The notes under the pieces were generated by a model, which was not told where the DNA came from, ran no database searches, and saw only the letters and a program-made list of their open reading frames with translations. 5,609 nt of DNA from Planctomycetota bacterium (lineage in GTDB: Bacteria > Planctomycetota > Planctomycetia > Pirellulales > Pirellulaceae), in contig JAEZAS010000136.1 in assembly GCA_023430365.1 (NCBI GenBank), forward strand, positions 1 to 5,609, read 5' to 3'. Both the position numbers and the translations under genes were made by a program. Positions 4,816 to 5,609 of this stretch are shown here, in pieces. Position 1 is the first letter of the stretch; each line of letters begins with the position of its first letter.

Positions 4816-5379
4816 ATGACTCAGACCCCGGTCGAACAACTGGCCCATCTCAACCTGTTCCACGGCATGAGCGCGGCCGACCTGAGTGCCATTGCCGGCG
4901 CCAGCTCGGAGGTGAACTATGCGGCGGGCGAGGTCGTCTTCGAGGAGGGGCAGATCTCGCGAGCGCTGTGGCTGCTGCTCGACGGCCGGGTGGAAGTCGA
5001 TCTGAACGTCCCCAAGGCGGGGCAGCGCGAAATCGCCGAGCTCACCGCCCCGAGTCTGTTCGGCGAGTCGAGCTTCTTTCACGCCCATCCCCACAGCGCC
5101 ACGGTCAAGACGCTCACCCCCGTCCGCCTGCTGAAGCTCGACCGGCAGCGGTTTGACCAGCTCGTTGCCGAAGGAAATGAAGCCGCCCTGCGGCTCGGCG
5201 TCAAAGCGGCCGAAATCATCGCCGGCCGGCTGTACCAGACCGACCGCTTCGTCGAGAAGCTGCTCGAATCGCAGGCTGACGCCAAGATCCACGCCGCCTA
5301 CCGCCACCTCCGCGAAGGCCTCGGCCGCGAAGCCGAAGGGAGCGGCCCTTTCGTGGGGCTGGGAGCGAATTGGTCGTAA
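4816..5379 (+). CDS. Standalone cyclic nucleotide-binding-type (Crp-like) domain protein, 187 aa
   Basis: Residues 8-118 form the beta-roll domain of the CRP/protein-kinase-A regulatory family. Visible landmarks are LNLFHGMSAADL (12-23), the YAAGEVVFEEGQ turn (35-46), LLLDGRVEV (53-61) and the phosphate-binding cassette FGESSFF...HSATV (82-97). Gly83-Glu84 are kept, but the arginine that normally holds the cyclic phosphate, before S-A in CRP, is His93. Residues 119-165 are helical, like the CRP dimerisation helix. No helix-turn-helix follows, so it is unlikely to bind DNA directly. It may be a sensor or interaction module in the cytosol that has lost or altered nucleotide binding. ATG 4816 is chosen because the domain starts right after it and GGAG precedes it at 4800-4803; an upstream extension to 4588 reads through the promoter region in non-domain sequence. 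The gene is monocistronic. Confidence 0.85.
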   Translation: MTQTPVEQLAHLNLFHGMSAADLSAIAGASSEVNYAAGEVVFEEGQISRALWLLLDGRVEVDLNVPKAGQREIAELTAPSLFGESSFFHAHPHSATVKTLTPVRLLKLDRQRFDQLVAEGNEAALRLGVKAAEIIAGRLYQTDRFVEKLLESQADAKIHAAYRHLREGLGREAEGSGPFVGLGANWS

Positions 5380-5388
5380 GGAGGGGCG

Positions 5389-5452
5389 AAGAGGCAAAGA
5401 GGCAAAGGGCCGGCGGGGAAGTCGGAGTTCAGAGGTAAAAGGTAAGAGGTAA
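5389..5452. repeat. Purine-rich short tandem repeats
   Basis: AAGAGGCA is repeated twice in tandem (5389-5404), and a 7-base unit, GAGGTAA / AAGGTAA / GAGGTAA, is repeated three times (5432-5452). Both lie just behind the stop codon at 5379. They look like slippage-prone simple repeats; no function is visible. Confidence 0.6.
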
Positions 5453-5460
5453 GCGAGCAG

Positions 5461-5545
5461 CTCCATCCGAGGCTCCAGCCGAGAAAAAACTCCGTCCCAG
5501 GCTCCAGCCTGGGACGAAACGAACCCGAGGCTCCGCCTCGTTAGC
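5461..5545. repeat. Three inverted-repeat units at 29-bp period
   Basis: The core GGCTCCAGCC begins at 5471 and 5500, and GGCTCCGCC at 5529, exactly 29 bases apart each time. The middle unit is a perfect 24-base inverted repeat (5493-5516). The third is a 6-bp hairpin with a TCC loop (5526-5540). The first is a partial palindrome followed by an A-run (5484-5489). Units 1 and 2 match at 18 of their first 20 positions. The middle hairpin could also serve as a terminator for the preceding gene, though no T-run follows it. From 5546 to 5609 only GC-rich sequence with C-runs is seen. Confidence 0.65.
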
Positions 5546-5609
5546 CCCGCGCGAAGAGCCGACGCCCCAAGAGAACCAGCCCCCAACCACCCCCGCCCCC
5601 GGAAGCCCG

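Noticed and set aside
5461..5545. Could the 29-bp periodic repeats be a CRISPR array?
   Set aside because: The period contains a palindromic repeat with no separate spacer of normal length, units diverge, and no cas gene is present.
4774..5586. Minus-strand open frame of 270 codons opposite the cyclic-nucleotide-domain gene
   Set aside because: The plus-strand product is a recognisable domain. The minus frame runs through the 29-bp repeat array and has no family features.

Overview
The window looks like chromosomal DNA of a GC-rich planctomycete, probably of the Pirellulales type. The strongest pointer is a BBP7-like outer-membrane beta-barrel protein (2553-3932), a family found mainly in Planctomycetes. 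Further hints are short GC-rich hairpin repeats between genes, weak or absent Shine-Dalgarno sequences in front of several genes, and isolated genes rather than tight operons. The lineage is an inference from family knowledge; there is no rRNA gene to confirm it.

Layout from left to right. Positions 1-287 (minus) hold the first 95 codons of an M20-type metallopeptidase that runs off the left edge. A 123-bp divergent spacer separates it from a plus-strand gene (411-857) for a small protein resembling nucleoside 2-deoxyribosyltransferases. A 9-bp hairpin lies in the next spacer, followed by rlmN (990-2039), the radical-SAM methyltransferase for 23S rRNA A2503, with all five expected cysteines. 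A hairpin suited to two-way termination separates rlmN from a convergent small gene (2108-2318 coding, stop at 2106-2108, minus) for a 70-residue Cys/His-rich protein. A divergent regulatory spacer then leads to the BBP7-like barrel gene. Positions 3933-4815 are an 880-bp non-coding stretch. It contains a degenerate duplicated block, an AT-rich island with a promoter-like sequence, and a cluster of hairpin repeats in which two copies differ by a compensatory base-pair change. The last gene (4816-5379) is a standalone cyclic-nucleotide-binding-type domain protein without a DNA-binding domain. Behind it lie purine-rich short tandem repeats and three units of an inverted repeat spaced exactly 29 bp apart.

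The genes do not form an obvious shared pathway: peptide catabolism, nucleoside-like chemistry, rRNA modification, envelope and possible signalling sit side by side with alternating strands. I see no mobile element, CRISPR array, tRNA or rRNA. The window does not contain a convincing new multi-gene system. The parts most worth a second look are the structured non-coding repeats at 4499-4611 and 5461-5545, and the small Cys/His-rich protein.
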